Shown piece after piece: positions 43,928 to 53,370 of a DNA stretch of 64,000 nt; position 1 is the first letter of the stretch, and every line of letters begins with the position of its first letter. The translations under genes and the position numbers were made by a program. The DNA comes from Nocardiopsis flavescens (GTDB lineage Bacteria; Actinomycetota; Actinomycetes; Streptosporangiales; Streptosporangiaceae). The stretch lies in NCBI RefSeq assembly GCF_900141985.1, contig NZ_FQZK01000007.1, forward strand, positions 186,001-250,000, written 5' to 3'. The notes beneath the pieces were generated by a model. That model did no database searches, had not been told where the DNA came from, and was given only the letters and a program-made list of their open reading frames with translations.

Positions 43928-45714
43928 GCACGACCGAGACCCCGCGCACCGAAGCCTGCGCGGCCGACACCGCCCCCGTCCCCGAGGCGGAGCGGCGCCG
44001 CGACCCGCTGCGGCGGATGACGGCGCTGGCCCGGCCCCGGGCCGGGCGCTTCGCCCTGGGCGTCCTGTTGGGCGCCGCGGCCACCGGGGCCGGGGTGGCG
44101 CTGCTGGGGGTGGCCGCGTGGATGCTGGCCACCGCCGCCTCGCACCCGGCGATCACCGCCCTGGGGATCTCGGTGGTGGCCACCCGGGCGCTGGGCGTGG
44201 GCAGGGGCGTCGCCCGGTACCTGGAGCGCCTGGTCACCCACGACGCCGCGTTCCGCACGCTGGCCGAGGTGCGGGTGCGGGTGTACCGCAGGCTCGCCGC
44301 CACCGAGCCGTTCGGCCGGTTCCGGTCCGGCGACCTGGTGTCGCGGCTGGTCAACGACACCGAGGCGACCCTGGACCTGCTGGTGCGCGGGCTGACCCCG
44401 CCGCTGGTGTCGCTGGTGACCGGCGGCGCCACCGTCCTGGTGGTCACCGCCGTGTACGCGCCGGGCGGGGCGCTGCTGGCCGGGGGCCTGCTGCTGGCGG
44501 GGCTGGCCGTGCCGTGGGCGGCCGCCGCCCTGGGCCGGGCCCCGGGCCGCCGCCAGGCGGTGGCGCGCGGGAGGCTGTCGACAGCCCTGGTGGACACCCT
44601 GCACGGGGCGCCGGACCTCATCGCCTACGGGGCGATGGACCGCCAGGCGGCCCGGGTGTACGAGGCCGACGAGGAGCTGACCCGGATGGCGCGGCGCGAC
44701 GCCGCGGTCCTGGGCCTGGGGGCGGGCGCGACGGCGCTCATCACCGGGCTGAGCGTGTGGGGTGCCCTGTTCCTGGGGGTCCTGGCCGTGGAGGGCGGGA
44801 GCCTGGACGCGGTCTCCCTGGCGGTCCTGGTGCTGGTGACCCTGGCGGCGTTCGAGATCGTCGCACCGCTGCCCGCGGTCGCCGCGAAGCTGGGGGCGAT
44901 CCGGGAGAGCGGGGCGCGGCTGTTCGGGGTGCTGGACACCCCGGCGGCGACCGCCCCGGCCGGCCGGACCGGCCTGGACCCGCACGGGGACCCCTCCCTG
45001 CGGGTCCGCGGGCTGCGGGTGCGCTACGCCGAGGACGGGCCGTGGGCGCTGGACGGCGTGGACCTGGACGTCCCGGCCGGGGAGACGGTCGCGGTGGTCG
45101 GTCCCAGCGGGGCGGGCAAGAGCACGCTGGCCTCCGTCCTGCTGCGGTTCCGCGACCCCGACGCGGGCCGCGTGGAGCTGGGCGGGGCCGACATCACCGC
45201 GCACCCCGCCGACGAGGTGCGCGCCGTGGTCTCGGGCGTGCCGCAGGACCCGCACGTGTTCGCCTCCTCGCTGCGCGAGAACCTCAGGCTGGCCCGCCCG
45301 GAGGCGGACGAGGACGACCTGTGGGAGGCGCTGCGCCGGGCCCGCCTGGCCGACGAGGTCGAGGCGATGCCCGAGGGCCTGGACACCCGGGTCGGCACCC
45401 ACGGCCTGGGGCTGAGCGGCGGCATGGTGCAGCGCCTGGCGCTGGCCCGCGCGCTGCTGGCGGCCCCGCGGGTGCTGGTGCTGGACGAGCCCACCGCGCA
45501 CCTGGACCCCGACACCCGCGACGCGGTGGTGGCCGACCTGCTGGCCGCCGCCGAGGACTACTCGACCCTGCTCATCACCCACGACCTGACCGGCCTGGAC
45601 CGGGTGGACCGCATCGTGGTGGTCCGCGACGGCCGGGTCGTGCAGACCGGCACCCACGCCGAGCTGCTCGCCGCCGAGGGGTGGTACCGCGACGTCCACC
45701 CCGACCTGGCCTGA
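43924..45714 (+). CDS. cydC: Thiol reductant ABC exporter subunit CydC
   Basis: This is the second half of the CydDC heterodimer, with its ATG overlapping the cydD stop (ATGA). The 596-residue protein has a charged N-terminus, a six-helix membrane domain, and an ATPase domain with Walker A VGPSGAGKST, signature LSGGMVQRLALARA and Walker B VLVLDEPTAHLDPDT. The CydC-type motif RGVARYLERLVTHDAAFR is present. It completes the cyd cluster; a short palindrome (45724-45743) lies after the stop and could be a weak terminator. Confidence 0.95.
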   Translation: MSTTETPRTEACAADTAPVPEAERRRDPLRRMTALARPRAGRFALGVLLGAAATGAGVALLGVAAWMLATAASHPAITALGISVVATRALGVGRGVARYLERLVTHDAAFRTLAEVRVRVYRRLAATEPFGRFRSGDLVSRLVNDTEATLDLLVRGLTPPLVSLVTGGATVLVVTAVYAPGGALLAGGLLLAGLAVPWAAAALGRAPGRRQAVARGRLSTALVDTLHGAPDLIAYGAMDRQAARVYEADEELTRMARRDAAVLGLGAGATALITGLSVWGALFLGVLAVEGGSLDAVSLAVLVLVTLAAFEIVAPLPAVAAKLGAIRESGARLFGVLDTPAATAPAGRTGLDPHGDPSLRVRGLRVRYAEDGPWALDGVDLDVPAGETVAVVGPSGAGKSTLASVLLRFRDPDAGRVELGGADITAHPADEVRAVVSGVPQDPHVFASSLRENLRLARPEADEDDLWEALRRARLADEVEAMPEGLDTRVGTHGLGLSGGMVQRLALARALLAAPRVLVLDEPTAHLDPDTRDAVVADLLAAAEDYSTLLITHDLTGLDRVDRIVVVRDGRVVQTGTHAELLAAEGWYRDVHPDLA

Positions 45715-45843
45715 GCACCGCCTCCGACGGCCGCGGCCGTCGGGGGCGAAGCCGGGCCACGGCGGCGGGGGCGGGTCCGGGGGCGGTTCGGGGAAGCCGG
45801 GGGCCGACTGGCAGGGCGCGCGGGGTTGCCCTAATGTTCGTGC

Positions 45844-46680
45844 GTGGCCAATCCCGTTCGCGAAATCCTCGGCGGAGTCGGCGCGCTCGCGCGCGGCTTC
45901 GGCCTGCTGCTGCGCAGACCGCGCCTGTTCCTGCTGGGCGCGCTCCCCGCCCTGATCACGTCACTGCTGTTCCTGGCGCTGTTCGTGGTCCTGGTGATGA
46001 ACCTGACCGACCTGGCCGCCTGGGCGACCCCGTTCGCCGACGGCTGGGACGAGGTCTGGCGGAACCTGGTGCGCGGCGCCGTCGCCGTCGGCGCGCTGGC
46101 CGGGACGATCCTGCTGATGGTGGTGTCCTTCACCACCCTCACGCTGGCCCTGGGCGCGCCGATCTACGACAAGATCACCGACCTGGTCGAACAGGAGCTG
46201 GGCAACCCCCCGGCCGACTCCGACGAGTCGCTCTGGTCGTCGATGGGCCGGGCGGTCCGCCAGTCCCTGGTGATCATCCTGGCCTCGCTGCTGGTGACGG
46301 TCCTGGTGTTCTTCATCGGGTTCATCCCGGTGGCGGGCGCGGTCATCGGCGCGGTACTGGCCGCCGTGCTGGGCGGCTGGCTGCTGGGGATCGAGCTGGT
46401 CGCGGGGTCGTTCGACCGCCGCGGGTACCTCACCATCAAGGAGCGCCGCAGGTCGATGGGCACCCGGCGGCTGCGGGTGCTGGGGTTCACCGTCCCCACC
46501 TACCTGCTGCTGGCGATCCCGTTCGTGGCGGTCGTGGTGTTCCCGGCCGCGACGGCGGGCGGCACCATCCTGGCCCGCCAGCTGCTGGGCGTGCCCGAGC
46601 TGCCGCGGGGCGCCGCCCGCTCGGCCCCGGTCCCGCCGGTGCCCCCGCCGCACGGGCACCCGCAGGCGCCTCCGGCCTGA
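45844..46680 (+). CDS. EI24 domain-containing membrane protein
   Basis: The 278-residue protein has four hydrophobic regions and the EI24/CysZ-type layout: GFGLLLRRPRLFLLGALPALITSL, APIYDKITDLVEQELG, and FIPVAGAVIGAVLAAVLGGWLLGIEL, followed by FDRRGYLTIKERRR. CysZ relatives transport sulfate; most actinobacterial members are uncharacterised, so no substrate is assigned. GTG start at 45844. The C-terminus is Pro-rich. It converges with ddl. Confidence 0.9.
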   Translation: MANPVREILGGVGALARGFGLLLRRPRLFLLGALPALITSLLFLALFVVLVMNLTDLAAWATPFADGWDEVWRNLVRGAVAVGALAGTILLMVVSFTTLTLALGAPIYDKITDLVEQELGNPPADSDESLWSSMGRAVRQSLVIILASLLVTVLVFFIGFIPVAGAVIGAVLAAVLGGWLLGIELVAGSFDRRGYLTIKERRRSMGTRRLRVLGFTVPTYLLLAIPFVAVVVFPAATAGGTILARQLLGVPELPRGAARSAPVPPVPPPHGHPQAPPA

Positions 46681-46697
46681 ACACACGAGGCGAAAAA

Positions 46698-46729
46698 AAG
46701 GGGGGCGGCCCGTGCGGGCCGCCCCCCTT
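46698..46729 (-). terminator. Rho-independent terminator of ddl (also faces the EI24 gene)
   Basis: A 14-bp stem (46698-46711 with 46716-46729, loop GTGC) is followed on the minus strand by a run of T (complement of the A-run at 46693-46699). This is a textbook intrinsic terminator, rare in this GC-rich window. Confidence 0.9.
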
Positions 46730-46739
46730 CCCGTACGGC

Positions 46740-47867
46740 TCAGCGCAGGCCCGGCGAGCGGCGCAGCGCGGTGGTGATCATCCGCTCCACCAGCGCCGCG
46801 TAGTCCAGTCCCGTGGCGGCCCACATCTGCGGGAACGCCGACGCCGGGGTGAACCCGGGCATCGTGTTCAGCTCGTTGACGAGGACCTCGCCGTCCTCGG
46901 TGTAGAAGAAGTCCACCCGGGCCAGCCCCTCGCAGCCCATCGCCTCGAACACGTCGGCCGCCAGCCCGCGCAGGCGCGCGGTGACGTCCTCGGGGATCCG
47001 CGCGGGGATGGTGAGGCCGCTGGTCGACAGGTACTTGGCCTCGAAGTCGTAGAAGTCGAAGCCCTCCGCCACGTGGACCTCCGCCGGGAAGGACACGTCC
47101 GGCGCGCCCCCGTCCTCGGCCTCCAGCACCCCGCACTCGATCTCGCGGCCCACGACCTGGGCCTCCACCAGGACCTTGGGGTCGTGCTCGCGGGCCGCCT
47201 CGACCGCCGCGACCACCGCGTCGGTGTCGGAGGAGTCCCCCACCTTGCTGATGCCCACGCTGCTGCCCGCCCGCGCGGGCTTGACGAACACGGTGGCGCC
47301 CAGCTCGGCGATGTCGTCCAGGACCTTCTTGCGCTCGGTGCGCCAGCGCCGGTCGGTGACGGCCACGTAGTCGCTGGTGGGGATCCCGTTGCCGGTCAGG
47401 ATCGCCTTCATGAACACCTTGTCCATGGCGGCGGCGCTGGAGAACACCCCGGCGCCCGCGTAGCGCACGCCCATCATCTCGAACAGCCCCTGGATGGTGC
47501 CGTCCTCGCCGAAGGGGCCGTGCAGCAGCGGCAGCACCGCATCGACCTCGGCCAGCCGCGAGGGGCCCTCGGCGGGGTCCACGACCATCAGCCGCCCGGC
47601 GGAGTCGAAGGGCAGGGCCAGGTTCCGCCCCTCCCCCTCCGCCACCGTCGGCAGGGCCTCGGCGCCCTCCCGGAGGCGCAGCCTCTCGGGATCGCCCGAG
47701 GTCAGTACCCAGTTCCCGCTCTTGGTGATGCCGACCGGCACGACCTCGTAGCGGTCGTGGTCGATCACGGACAGGACGCTGCCCGCCGTGACGCAGGAGA
47801 TCTCGTGTTCGGAACTGCGACCGCCGAAGACGACGGCGACCCGGATCCTTCGCTGCTCGGACGCCAT
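46740..47867 (-). CDS. ddl: D-alanine--D-alanine ligase
   Basis: Ddl makes the D-Ala-D-Ala dipeptide for peptidoglycan. The 375-residue protein has the ATP-grasp signatures VVFGGRSSEHEISCVTAGSV, LPLLHGPFGEDGTIQGLFE, FVKPARAGSSVGISKV and ARVDFFYTEDGEVLVNELNTMPGFT. The omega-loop FEAKYLSTSG keeps the Lys-Tyr seen in D-Ala-D-Ala enzymes rather than VanA-type D-lactate ligases, so vancomycin sensitivity rather than resistance is implied by this gene. It is downstream of the PLP enzyme and gpsA on the same strand. Confidence 0.96.
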   Translation of the reverse strand: MASEQRRIRVAVVFGGRSSEHEISCVTAGSVLSVIDHDRYEVVPVGITKSGNWVLTSGDPERLRLREGAEALPTVAEGEGRNLALPFDSAGRLMVVDPAEGPSRLAEVDAVLPLLHGPFGEDGTIQGLFEMMGVRYAGAGVFSSAAAMDKVFMKAILTGNGIPTSDYVAVTDRRWRTERKKVLDDIAELGATVFVKPARAGSSVGISKVGDSSDTDAVVAAVEAAREHDPKVLVEAQVVGREIECGVLEAEDGGAPDVSFPAEVHVAEGFDFYDFEAKYLSTSGLTIPARIPEDVTARLRGLAADVFEAMGCEGLARVDFFYTEDGEVLVNELNTMPGFTPASAFPQMWAATGLDYAALVERMITTALRRSPGLR

Positions 47868-47930
47868 GGTGCTGACCCTTTGTACTCGTTACCGGAACGG
47901 GCCGGGGGTCCCCCCGGCCGCTGCTGTGTG

Positions 47931-49139
47931 TCAGTTGCCGCCGAGGGCCGCCAGGGCGTCCCCGATGAGGTCCCGGGGGTCCTCCAGGCCGATGGAGAAC
48001 CGCACCGCACCCGGTGAGATGCCGGCGTCCGCCAGTTCGGCGTCGTTCATGTTCCGGTGCGACGTGGAGGCGACGTGACCGGCCAGGGTGTGCGTGCCGC
48101 CCAGGGACGCGGCGATGGTGGCGACCTCCAGCCGGTCCGCGAAGGCCATCCCCGCCTCCCACCCGCCGCGCGGGTGGACGGTGACGACGGCGCCCAGGCG
48201 CCCGGGGTCGAACAGCTTCGCGGCGAGCGCGGACTGCGGGTGGGAGTCCAGGGAGGGGTGGTCGACCCGTTCCACGAGGGGGTGGCCCTCCAGCGCCGCG
48301 GCGAACTCCGCCGCCGTCGCGCACTGGCGCTGCACGCGCAGCGGCAGGGTCTCCAGGCCCCGGTGCAGCAGGTACGCCTCGTCGGGGGCCAGGCAGGGGC
48401 CCAGGTCCACCCGAGCCGACCGGATCCGGTCGATGAGGGAGGGCGAGGCCACGGCCACGCCGCCCGTGGTGTCGCTGTGCCCGCCGATGTACTTGGTGGC
48501 CGAGTGCACCACCACGTCGGCGCCGTGCTCCAGGGGCCGGCAGACCGCCGGGGAGGCGAAGGTGGAGTCCACCACCAGGGCCGCGCCGGACTCCCGGGCG
48601 ATCCGGGCCAGCCCTGGCAGGTCCGAGACGGTCATGGCGGGGTTGGACAGCGTCTCGGTGAACAGCACCGCGGTGTCCGGGCGCACGGCCCCGCGCACCG
48701 CTTCGAGGTCGGTGATGTCGACGAAGTCGGTCCGCACCCCGAACCGGCGCAGCAGCCGGTCCAGCAGCGAGTAGGTGTTGCCGTAGATGGACCGCGAGGC
48801 CACCACGTGCGAGCCCGCCCCGGTGAGCGCCATGAACACGGTGCTCAGCGCGCCCATCCCGGAGGCGAACGCCTGCCCGCGCACCGGTTCGGCCAGTCCC
48901 GCGCCCTCCAGCGCCGCGACCGCCTCGGCGAAGGCGTCGACGGTGGGGCTGTCGATGCGCGCGTAGGAGTAGCCCTGTTTCGCGCCGGCCAGGACGTCGG
49001 CGTAGTCCTGGGAGGTGTCGAAGGCGTAGGTGGTGGCCCGGTGGACCGGCATCCGCATGGGGCGCTCGGCGGGCACGGCGGCCGGCGGCGGGGAGACCGC
49101 CCGGGTGTGCTCGCCCCCGGACGCGGGTGTGTACGACAT
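47931..49139 (-). CDS. Cys/Met-metabolism PLP-dependent enzyme (cystathionine gamma-synthase/lyase-like)
   Basis: The 402-residue enzyme belongs to the fold-I family of trans-sulfuration enzymes. Visible are YSYARIDSPTVDAFAEAVAALEGA, the cofactor-contact GMGALSTVFMAL, ETLSNPAMTV, DSTFASPAVCRPLEHGADVV and the PLP-lysine in HSATKYIGGHSDTTGG. The C-terminus has the family ASLGGTHTLAGHVAST and RFSIGLEDPRDLIGD. Synthase, beta- or gamma-lyase activity cannot be separated by eye. It sits between gpsA and ddl, with 12 bases to gpsA. Confidence 0.92.
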   Translation of the reverse strand: MSYTPASGGEHTRAVSPPPAAVPAERPMRMPVHRATTYAFDTSQDYADVLAGAKQGYSYARIDSPTVDAFAEAVAALEGAGLAEPVRGQAFASGMGALSTVFMALTGAGSHVVASRSIYGNTYSLLDRLLRRFGVRTDFVDITDLEAVRGAVRPDTAVLFTETLSNPAMTVSDLPGLARIARESGAALVVDSTFASPAVCRPLEHGADVVVHSATKYIGGHSDTTGGVAVASPSLIDRIRSARVDLGPCLAPDEAYLLHRGLETLPLRVQRQCATAAEFAAALEGHPLVERVDHPSLDSHPQSALAAKLFDPGRLGAVVTVHPRGGWEAGMAFADRLEVATIAASLGGTHTLAGHVASTSHRNMNDAELADAGISPGAVRFSIGLEDPRDLIGDALAALGGN

Positions 49140-49151
49140 CGCTTCTCGCTC

Positions 49152-50213
49152 TCAGACCCCGTAGCGCTCGGGTTTCGCACTGCGCGCCATGAAGGCGACG
49201 AGTGCCTCGGCCGGGCTCAGGTCGTGGTGCATCATCTTGACGACGGCCTCGGTGATCGGCAGGTCGACCCCGCGGGCCCATCCGAGCTGGAGGACCGACT
49301 CGGAGGACTTGACGCCCTCGGCGGTCTGCCGGGTCTCGGCGATGACCTGCTCCAGGGTCTTGCCCTTGCCCAGTTTCTCACCGAAGGTCCGGTTCCGCGA
49401 CAGCGGCGAGGAGCATGTCGCGACCAGGTCGCCCATGCCGGCGAGGCCGGACAGGGTGTGCTCGTCGGCGCCCAGGGCCACCGCCAGGCGGGTGGTCTCG
49501 GCCAGGCCCCGGGTGATGAGCGAGGCCTTGGTGTTGTCGCCGAAGCCCATGCCCTCGGCCACGCCCACCGCCAGCGCGATGACGTTCTTCATCGCGCCGC
49601 CGATCTCCACGCCCACCAGGTCCGCGCTGGTGTAGGGGCGGAAGTAGGGGGCCTTGAACAGCGCCTGGAGGCGGACGGCCGTCTCCTCGTGCGGGCAGGC
49701 GACCACGGCGGTGGCGGGCTGGCGCTCCGCGATCTCCCGGGCCAGGTTGGGGCCCGAGACCACGGCGATGCGCTCGGCGGGCAGCTCCAGCACCTCGGCG
49801 ATGATCTGCGAGGCCGTCAGGTGGGTGCCCAGCTCCACGCCCTTCATGAGGCTGACGACCACCGCGTCCTCCCGCAGGTGGCCGCGCCAGCGCGCCAGGT
49901 TCTCGCGCAGCGACTGGGTGGGCACCGCCAGCACCGCGACGTCGGCCCCGGCCAGCGCCTCGGCGGCGTCGGCGGTGGCGGTGAGCCGCGGGTTGAGGGC
50001 GATCCCCGGCAGGTAGTCGGGGTTCTCGGAGGTCCGGTTGACGGCGTCGGCCACCTCGGCCCGCCGCCCCCACAGGACGACCTCCGCGGCGGGGGCCGCC
50101 GGGTCCTGGGCGCGCACGTGGTCGGCGGCGTCCGCGACGACGTTCGCGAACACGGTGCCCCACGAGCCCGAGCCCAGGACGGCGATCCGCGCGCCGCTGC
50201 CCGGGGCCCTCAC
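49152..50213 (-). CDS. gpsA: Glycerol-3-phosphate dehydrogenase [NAD(P)+]
   Basis: GpsA reduces dihydroxyacetone phosphate to the glycerol-3-phosphate used for phospholipids. The GTG at 50213 overlaps the plsC stop (GTGA). The 353-residue protein has the nucleotide-binding VLGSGSWGTVFANV, SLMKGVE, SGPNLAREIAERQPA, the catalytic Lys region GGAMKNVIALAVG, and GLAGMGDLVATCSSPLSRNR. It is coupled to the acyltransferase that uses its product. Confidence 0.96.
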   Translation of the reverse strand: MRAPGSGARIAVLGSGSWGTVFANVVADAADHVRAQDPAAPAAEVVLWGRRAEVADAVNRTSENPDYLPGIALNPRLTATADAAEALAGADVAVLAVPTQSLRENLARWRGHLREDAVVVSLMKGVELGTHLTASQIIAEVLELPAERIAVVSGPNLAREIAERQPATAVVACPHEETAVRLQALFKAPYFRPYTSADLVGVEIGGAMKNVIALAVGVAEGMGFGDNTKASLITRGLAETTRLAVALGADEHTLSGLAGMGDLVATCSSPLSRNRTFGEKLGKGKTLEQVIAETRQTAEGVKSSESVLQLGWARGVDLPITEAVVKMMHHDLSPAEALVAFMARSAKPERYGV

Positions 50214-50998
50214 TCCGCCGCGCCCGTGGCCGTACCGTCGCCCTCGCCGGCCGCCGGGCCCTCGTCCCGGGCGGCCCTGTCCAGCCGCGCGCGCTTGAGG
50301 TCGTAGCGCACCGCGGGCGGCTGCTCGCCGCGGATCTTCGCCTGGAGGCCCGTGATGTCGTCCATGATCACCTCGGTGGCCTCCTTGAGGAGGGTCGACG
50401 TCAGCGGTTTGCCCCGGAACCGGTCCAGGTCCACCGGGGGCCCGGCCAGGAACTCCAGGCGCTTGCGCGGGAAGAGGCGGGGGCGCTTGGCGCCGTAGGG
50501 CAGGATGTGCTGCTCGCCCCAGTGGGCCACCGGGACGACGGGGACACCCGTGGTCAGGGCCAGCCGGGCGACGCCGGTCTTGGCGCTCATCGGCCACAGG
50601 CCGGGGTCCCGCGTGCAGGTGCCCTCGGGGTAGAAGATCACCGAGGAGCCGTCGCGGGTGAGCGCCAGCTCGGCCTCCTTGAGGGCCTTGACGGCGTCGG
50701 TGGTGCCGCGCTTGACCGGGATCTGGCCGGTGCTCTTGGCGACCGAGCGCACCACGGGGATCTTCATGACCCCGTCCTTCATGGTGAAGGTGGGCCAGCG
50801 GCGGGCCCCGATGTAGAGGAAGTGCGCCACCGTCAGCGGGTCGACCAGCGACAGGTGGTTGGTCGCGATGATCACGCCGTCCCGGGCCGGGACGTTCTCG
50901 GTGCCCTTCCAGTCGGGCTTGGTGACGAACCACAGGACGAAGCGGACGATCCGGGAGACGACCGCCTTCACCCACCGCGATTCTCGTTGCTTGGCCAC
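50210..50998 (-). CDS. plsC: 1-acyl-sn-glycerol-3-phosphate acyltransferase (PlsC family)
   Basis: This membrane-associated acyltransferase acts in phosphatidic acid synthesis. The catalytic HX4D box is in ATNHLSLVDPLTVAH, and the substrate-binding box is VIFYPEGTCTRDPG. A GTG at 50998 preceded by GAGGAG is chosen (262 residues) over the ATG at 51010. The C-terminal 30 residues are low complexity. It is translationally coupled to gpsA. Confidence 0.94.
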   Translation of the reverse strand: MAKQRESRWVKAVVSRIVRFVLWFVTKPDWKGTENVPARDGVIIATNHLSLVDPLTVAHFLYIGARRWPTFTMKDGVMKIPVVRSVAKSTGQIPVKRGTTDAVKALKEAELALTRDGSSVIFYPEGTCTRDPGLWPMSAKTGVARLALTTGVPVVPVAHWGEQHILPYGAKRPRLFPRKRLEFLAGPPVDLDRFRGKPLTSTLLKEATEVIMDDITGLQAKIRGEQPPAVRYDLKRARLDRAARDEGPAAGEGDGTATGAAE

Positions 50999-51289
50999 GG
51001 GACTCCTCATTCCATCGCTCCCGGGTCCCTACCGGACCCCGAAGCACAATCGGTTCAGTCTAGGACGTGTGCCGCAGGTACTCGCCCTGCTCCACGGCGC
51101 CCCGGCACGCCTTCGCCGCGCCGTCCCGGGCCGGCGGCGCCCGCCCGGACCCCGGGCCGCGGCGCCGGGCGACGCGTCCGCGCCGGACCGCCCGCGGACG
51201 CGGTCCGGCGCGGTTCGCCCGTGCCGCGCGGCTGCCGAGGCCCTACCCTCGTCACTGTCGCGGCCGTACGAACGTCCCGGGGGGAGAAC

Positions 51290-51976
51290 GTGACCGGCGT
51301 CGGAGAGCGGGAGGGGTCCGCGGGCCCCGGAGTGCGCTGGTCCCTGGTCGTCCCAGTCAAGCACCTCGGGCTCGCCAAGTCGCGCCTGGCCCCGGCCCTG
51401 GGGCCGCGCCGGGCGGAGCTGGCCCTGGCGTTCGCCTGCGACACCGTGGCGGCGGCGCTGGCCTGCCCGGCCGTCGCGGCGGTGTTCGCGGTCACCGACG
51501 ACCCGCGTGCGGGCGCCGGGCTGGCGGCCCTGGGGGCGGTGGTGGTGACCGGGGAGCCGGGCACCGGCCTCAACCCGGCGCTGGAGCACGGGGCGCGCGC
51601 GGCCCGGCTGACGGCGCCGGCGGCGGGCGTGTGCGCGCTGTCGGCGGACCTGCCCGCGCTGCGACCTCGGGAGCTGGGCCGGGTGCTGGAGGCCGCGGCC
51701 GGGTACGGCCGGTCGTTCCTGGCCGACGCCCCCGGGGTGGGGACGACCCTGTACGCGGCGGCGCCGGGCCACGCGTTCTCCCCCGCGTTCGAGGGGGCCT
51801 CGCGCGCGCGGCACCTGGCCTCGGGGGCGCGGGAGCTGCTGCTCCCGGACGCGGAGTCGGTGCGCCGCGACGTGGACACCCCCGCGGACATGGCAGCGGC
51901 GCTGGAGCTGGGCGTGGGCCCCCGCACCCGGGAAGCGGCCGCCGTCCTGCTCCAGCCGGGCCCTCCGGCCCCCTGA
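51290..51976 (+). CDS. cofC: 2-phospho-L-lactate/phosphoenolpyruvate guanylyltransferase (F420 biosynthesis)
   Basis: CofC/FbiD activates the phospho-acid with GTP in coenzyme F420 synthesis. The 228-residue protein starts at GTG 51290 after GGGGGGAG and shows SLVVPVKHLGLAKSRLAPALG (nucleotide-binding loop), CALSADLPALRP and FLADAPGVGTTLYAA followed by RRDVDTPADM. The assignment rests on these family boxes and on its conserved position near gpsA/plsC in actinomycetes. The 291-base gap back to plsC shows no gene. Confidence 0.9.
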   Translation: MTGVGEREGSAGPGVRWSLVVPVKHLGLAKSRLAPALGPRRAELALAFACDTVAAALACPAVAAVFAVTDDPRAGAGLAALGAVVVTGEPGTGLNPALEHGARAARLTAPAAGVCALSADLPALRPRELGRVLEAAAGYGRSFLADAPGVGTTLYAAAPGHAFSPAFEGASRARHLASGARELLLPDAESVRRDVDTPADMAAALELGVGPRTREAAAVLLQPGPPAP

Positions 51977-52052
51977 GGGCCCCTGCGGACGCCTCACCGG
52001 TCCGCGCCAGGTCCCGCCTGGGGTGCCGCGCGCGGCACGGCCCGGACATGCC

Positions 52053-52081
52053 TCCGCCCGGGTCCGTCGGACCCGGGCGGA
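52053..52081. terminator. Convergent terminator between cofC and hup
   Basis: A perfect 13-bp stem TCCGCCCGGGTCC / GGACCCGGGCGGA with a GTC loop (52053-52065 with 52069-52081) lies between the converging genes. Confidence 0.75.
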
Positions 52082-52110
52082 GTGCGGTCACGGTCTCCTG
52101 TGAGCCGTGC

Positions 52111-52392
52111 CTACTTCTTGTCCCCGTTGACGAGCGCCTTGAAGTCGGCGCCGGCGCGGAACTTCGGAACGAAGCTCGCGGGAACGTCGATGGTGGCGCC
52201 GGTGGCGGGGTTGCGAGCGGTGCGCGCGGCACGCTCCGCCTTCTCGAAAACACCGAAGCCGGTGATGGCGACCTTGTCGCCCGACGCCACGGTGGCCTGA
52301 ATGGTCTCAAGCACAGCGTTGACCGCTTCGGTCGCGGTCTTCTTGTCTCCGAGTCGGTCGGAGATCGCGTCGATCAGGTCACGCTTGTTCAT
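52111..52392 (-). CDS. hup: HU-family DNA-binding protein
   Basis: This is a nucleoid-associated protein of 93 residues without the long Lys/Ala tail of HupS. The start MNKRDLIDAISDRLGDKK, the GFGVFEKAERAARTARNPATG arm region and the FRAGADFKALVNG end are standard HU. The ATG at 52392 follows AGGAACCTT. It faces cofC and lies downstream of leuD on the same strand, separated by a terminator. Confidence 0.96.
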   Translation of the reverse strand: MNKRDLIDAISDRLGDKKTATEAVNAVLETIQATVASGDKVAITGFGVFEKAERAARTARNPATGATIDVPASFVPKFRAGADFKALVNGDKK

Positions 52393-52678
52393 AAGGTTCC
52401 TCCGGTTCCCCCTTGCTCGCACGAAATTAGGGGACACAGAGGCCCTTGCACAAATACAAACGCCTGCGGTTAGGGCGTGTCGGGCCCGGTCCCACCTGCA
52501 CCGTCACTCTCCGGGACGGGTCTACTGCACCATCGGAGCCACCGCAGAGGGTCCCATTTGCCCCCCTCTGTGATCCTCAAATGCCTATGTATAACCGGAT
52601 TCCGGGCGAGCGGTGGACCCCGTTCACGGATACCGGAAGTGCCGCCGTTCGGTCACACCAAGTAAAGGTAAAATATTT
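52393..52678. other. Upstream region of hup
   Basis: With the leuD terminator this makes a 352-base gap. It is relatively AT-rich toward 52660-52680 (AAATATTT) and no gene is visible. The hup promoter is expected here, and a long leader is possible. Confidence 0.45.
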
Positions 52679-52722
52679 GGGGGCCGACGGGTGCGCTGCA
52701 TCACACAGCCCCGTCGACCCCC
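52679..52722 (-). terminator. Terminator of leuD
   Basis: A 13-bp stem with one G-T pair (52679-52691 with 52710-52722, 18-base loop) is followed on the minus strand by AAATATTTTA. It starts 22 bases after the leuD stop. Confidence 0.75.
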
Positions 52723-52744
52723 GTCCCGTAAGGGGTTCACGACC

Positions 52745-53338
52745 CTAGAGGGTCACCGGCGCCCACGGCTTCCGGTGCTTCTCGAACTCCGTGATCGCGT
52801 CCGTGTGACGCAGAGTCAGCCCGATGTCGTCCAGGCCCTCCATGAGCCGCCAGCGGGTGTAGTCGTCCAGTTCGAACGGCTCCCGCACGCCCGCCCCGGG
52901 AGCGCGCACCTCGCGCTGCACGAGGTCCACGGTGATCTCGGTGTCCGGGTCGGCCTCGACGGCCTTCCACAGCCGCTCGACGACCTCCTGGGGCAGCAGC
53001 ACGGTCAGCAGGCCGCCCTTGAGGGAGTTGCCGCGGAAGATGTCGGCGAACCGGGGGGACAGCACGGCCTTGAAGCCGTAGTCCTGAAGCGCCCAGACGG
53101 CGTGCTCGCGGGACGAGCCGGTGCCGAAGTCGGGTCCGGCCACCAGCACGGTCGCGCCCCGGTGCTCGGGCCGGTTGAGGACGAAGTCGGGGTCCTCGCG
53201 CCACTGGGCGAACAGGCCGTCCTCGAACCCGTTGCGGCTGACCCGCTTGAGGTACACGGCGGGGATGATCTGGTCGGTGTCGACGTTGCTCGCGCGCAGC
53301 GGCACGGCCCGGCCGGTGTGGACGTGGAACTTCTCCAT
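52745..53338 (-). CDS. leuD: 3-isopropylmalate dehydratase small subunit
   Basis: LeuD pairs with LeuC to isomerise isopropylmalate in leucine synthesis. The 197-residue protein has [17 protein letters not shown], the aconitase-swivel [37 protein letters not shown], and ends [10 protein letters not shown]. It starts 32 bases after leuC ends, so the two form an operon. Confidence 0.97.
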   Translation of the reverse strand: MEKFHVHTGRAVPLRASNVDTDQIIPAVYLKRVSRNGFEDGLFAQWREDPDFVLNRPEHRGATVLVAGPDFGTGSSREHAVWALQDYGFKAVLSPRFADIFRGNSLKGGLLTVLLPQEVVERLWKAVEADPDTEITVDLVQREVRAPGAGVREPFELDDYTRWRLMEGLDDIGLTLRHTDAITEFEKHRKPWAPVTL

Positions 53339-53370
53339 GGCAGGTCTCCTCCTGTCGTGGTCGGGCTCGG

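Noticed and set aside
46740..47867. ddl as a vancomycin-resistance (VanA-like) ligase
   Set aside because: The omega-loop AKYLSTSG matches D-Ala-D-Ala ligases and no vanH/vanX genes flank it.
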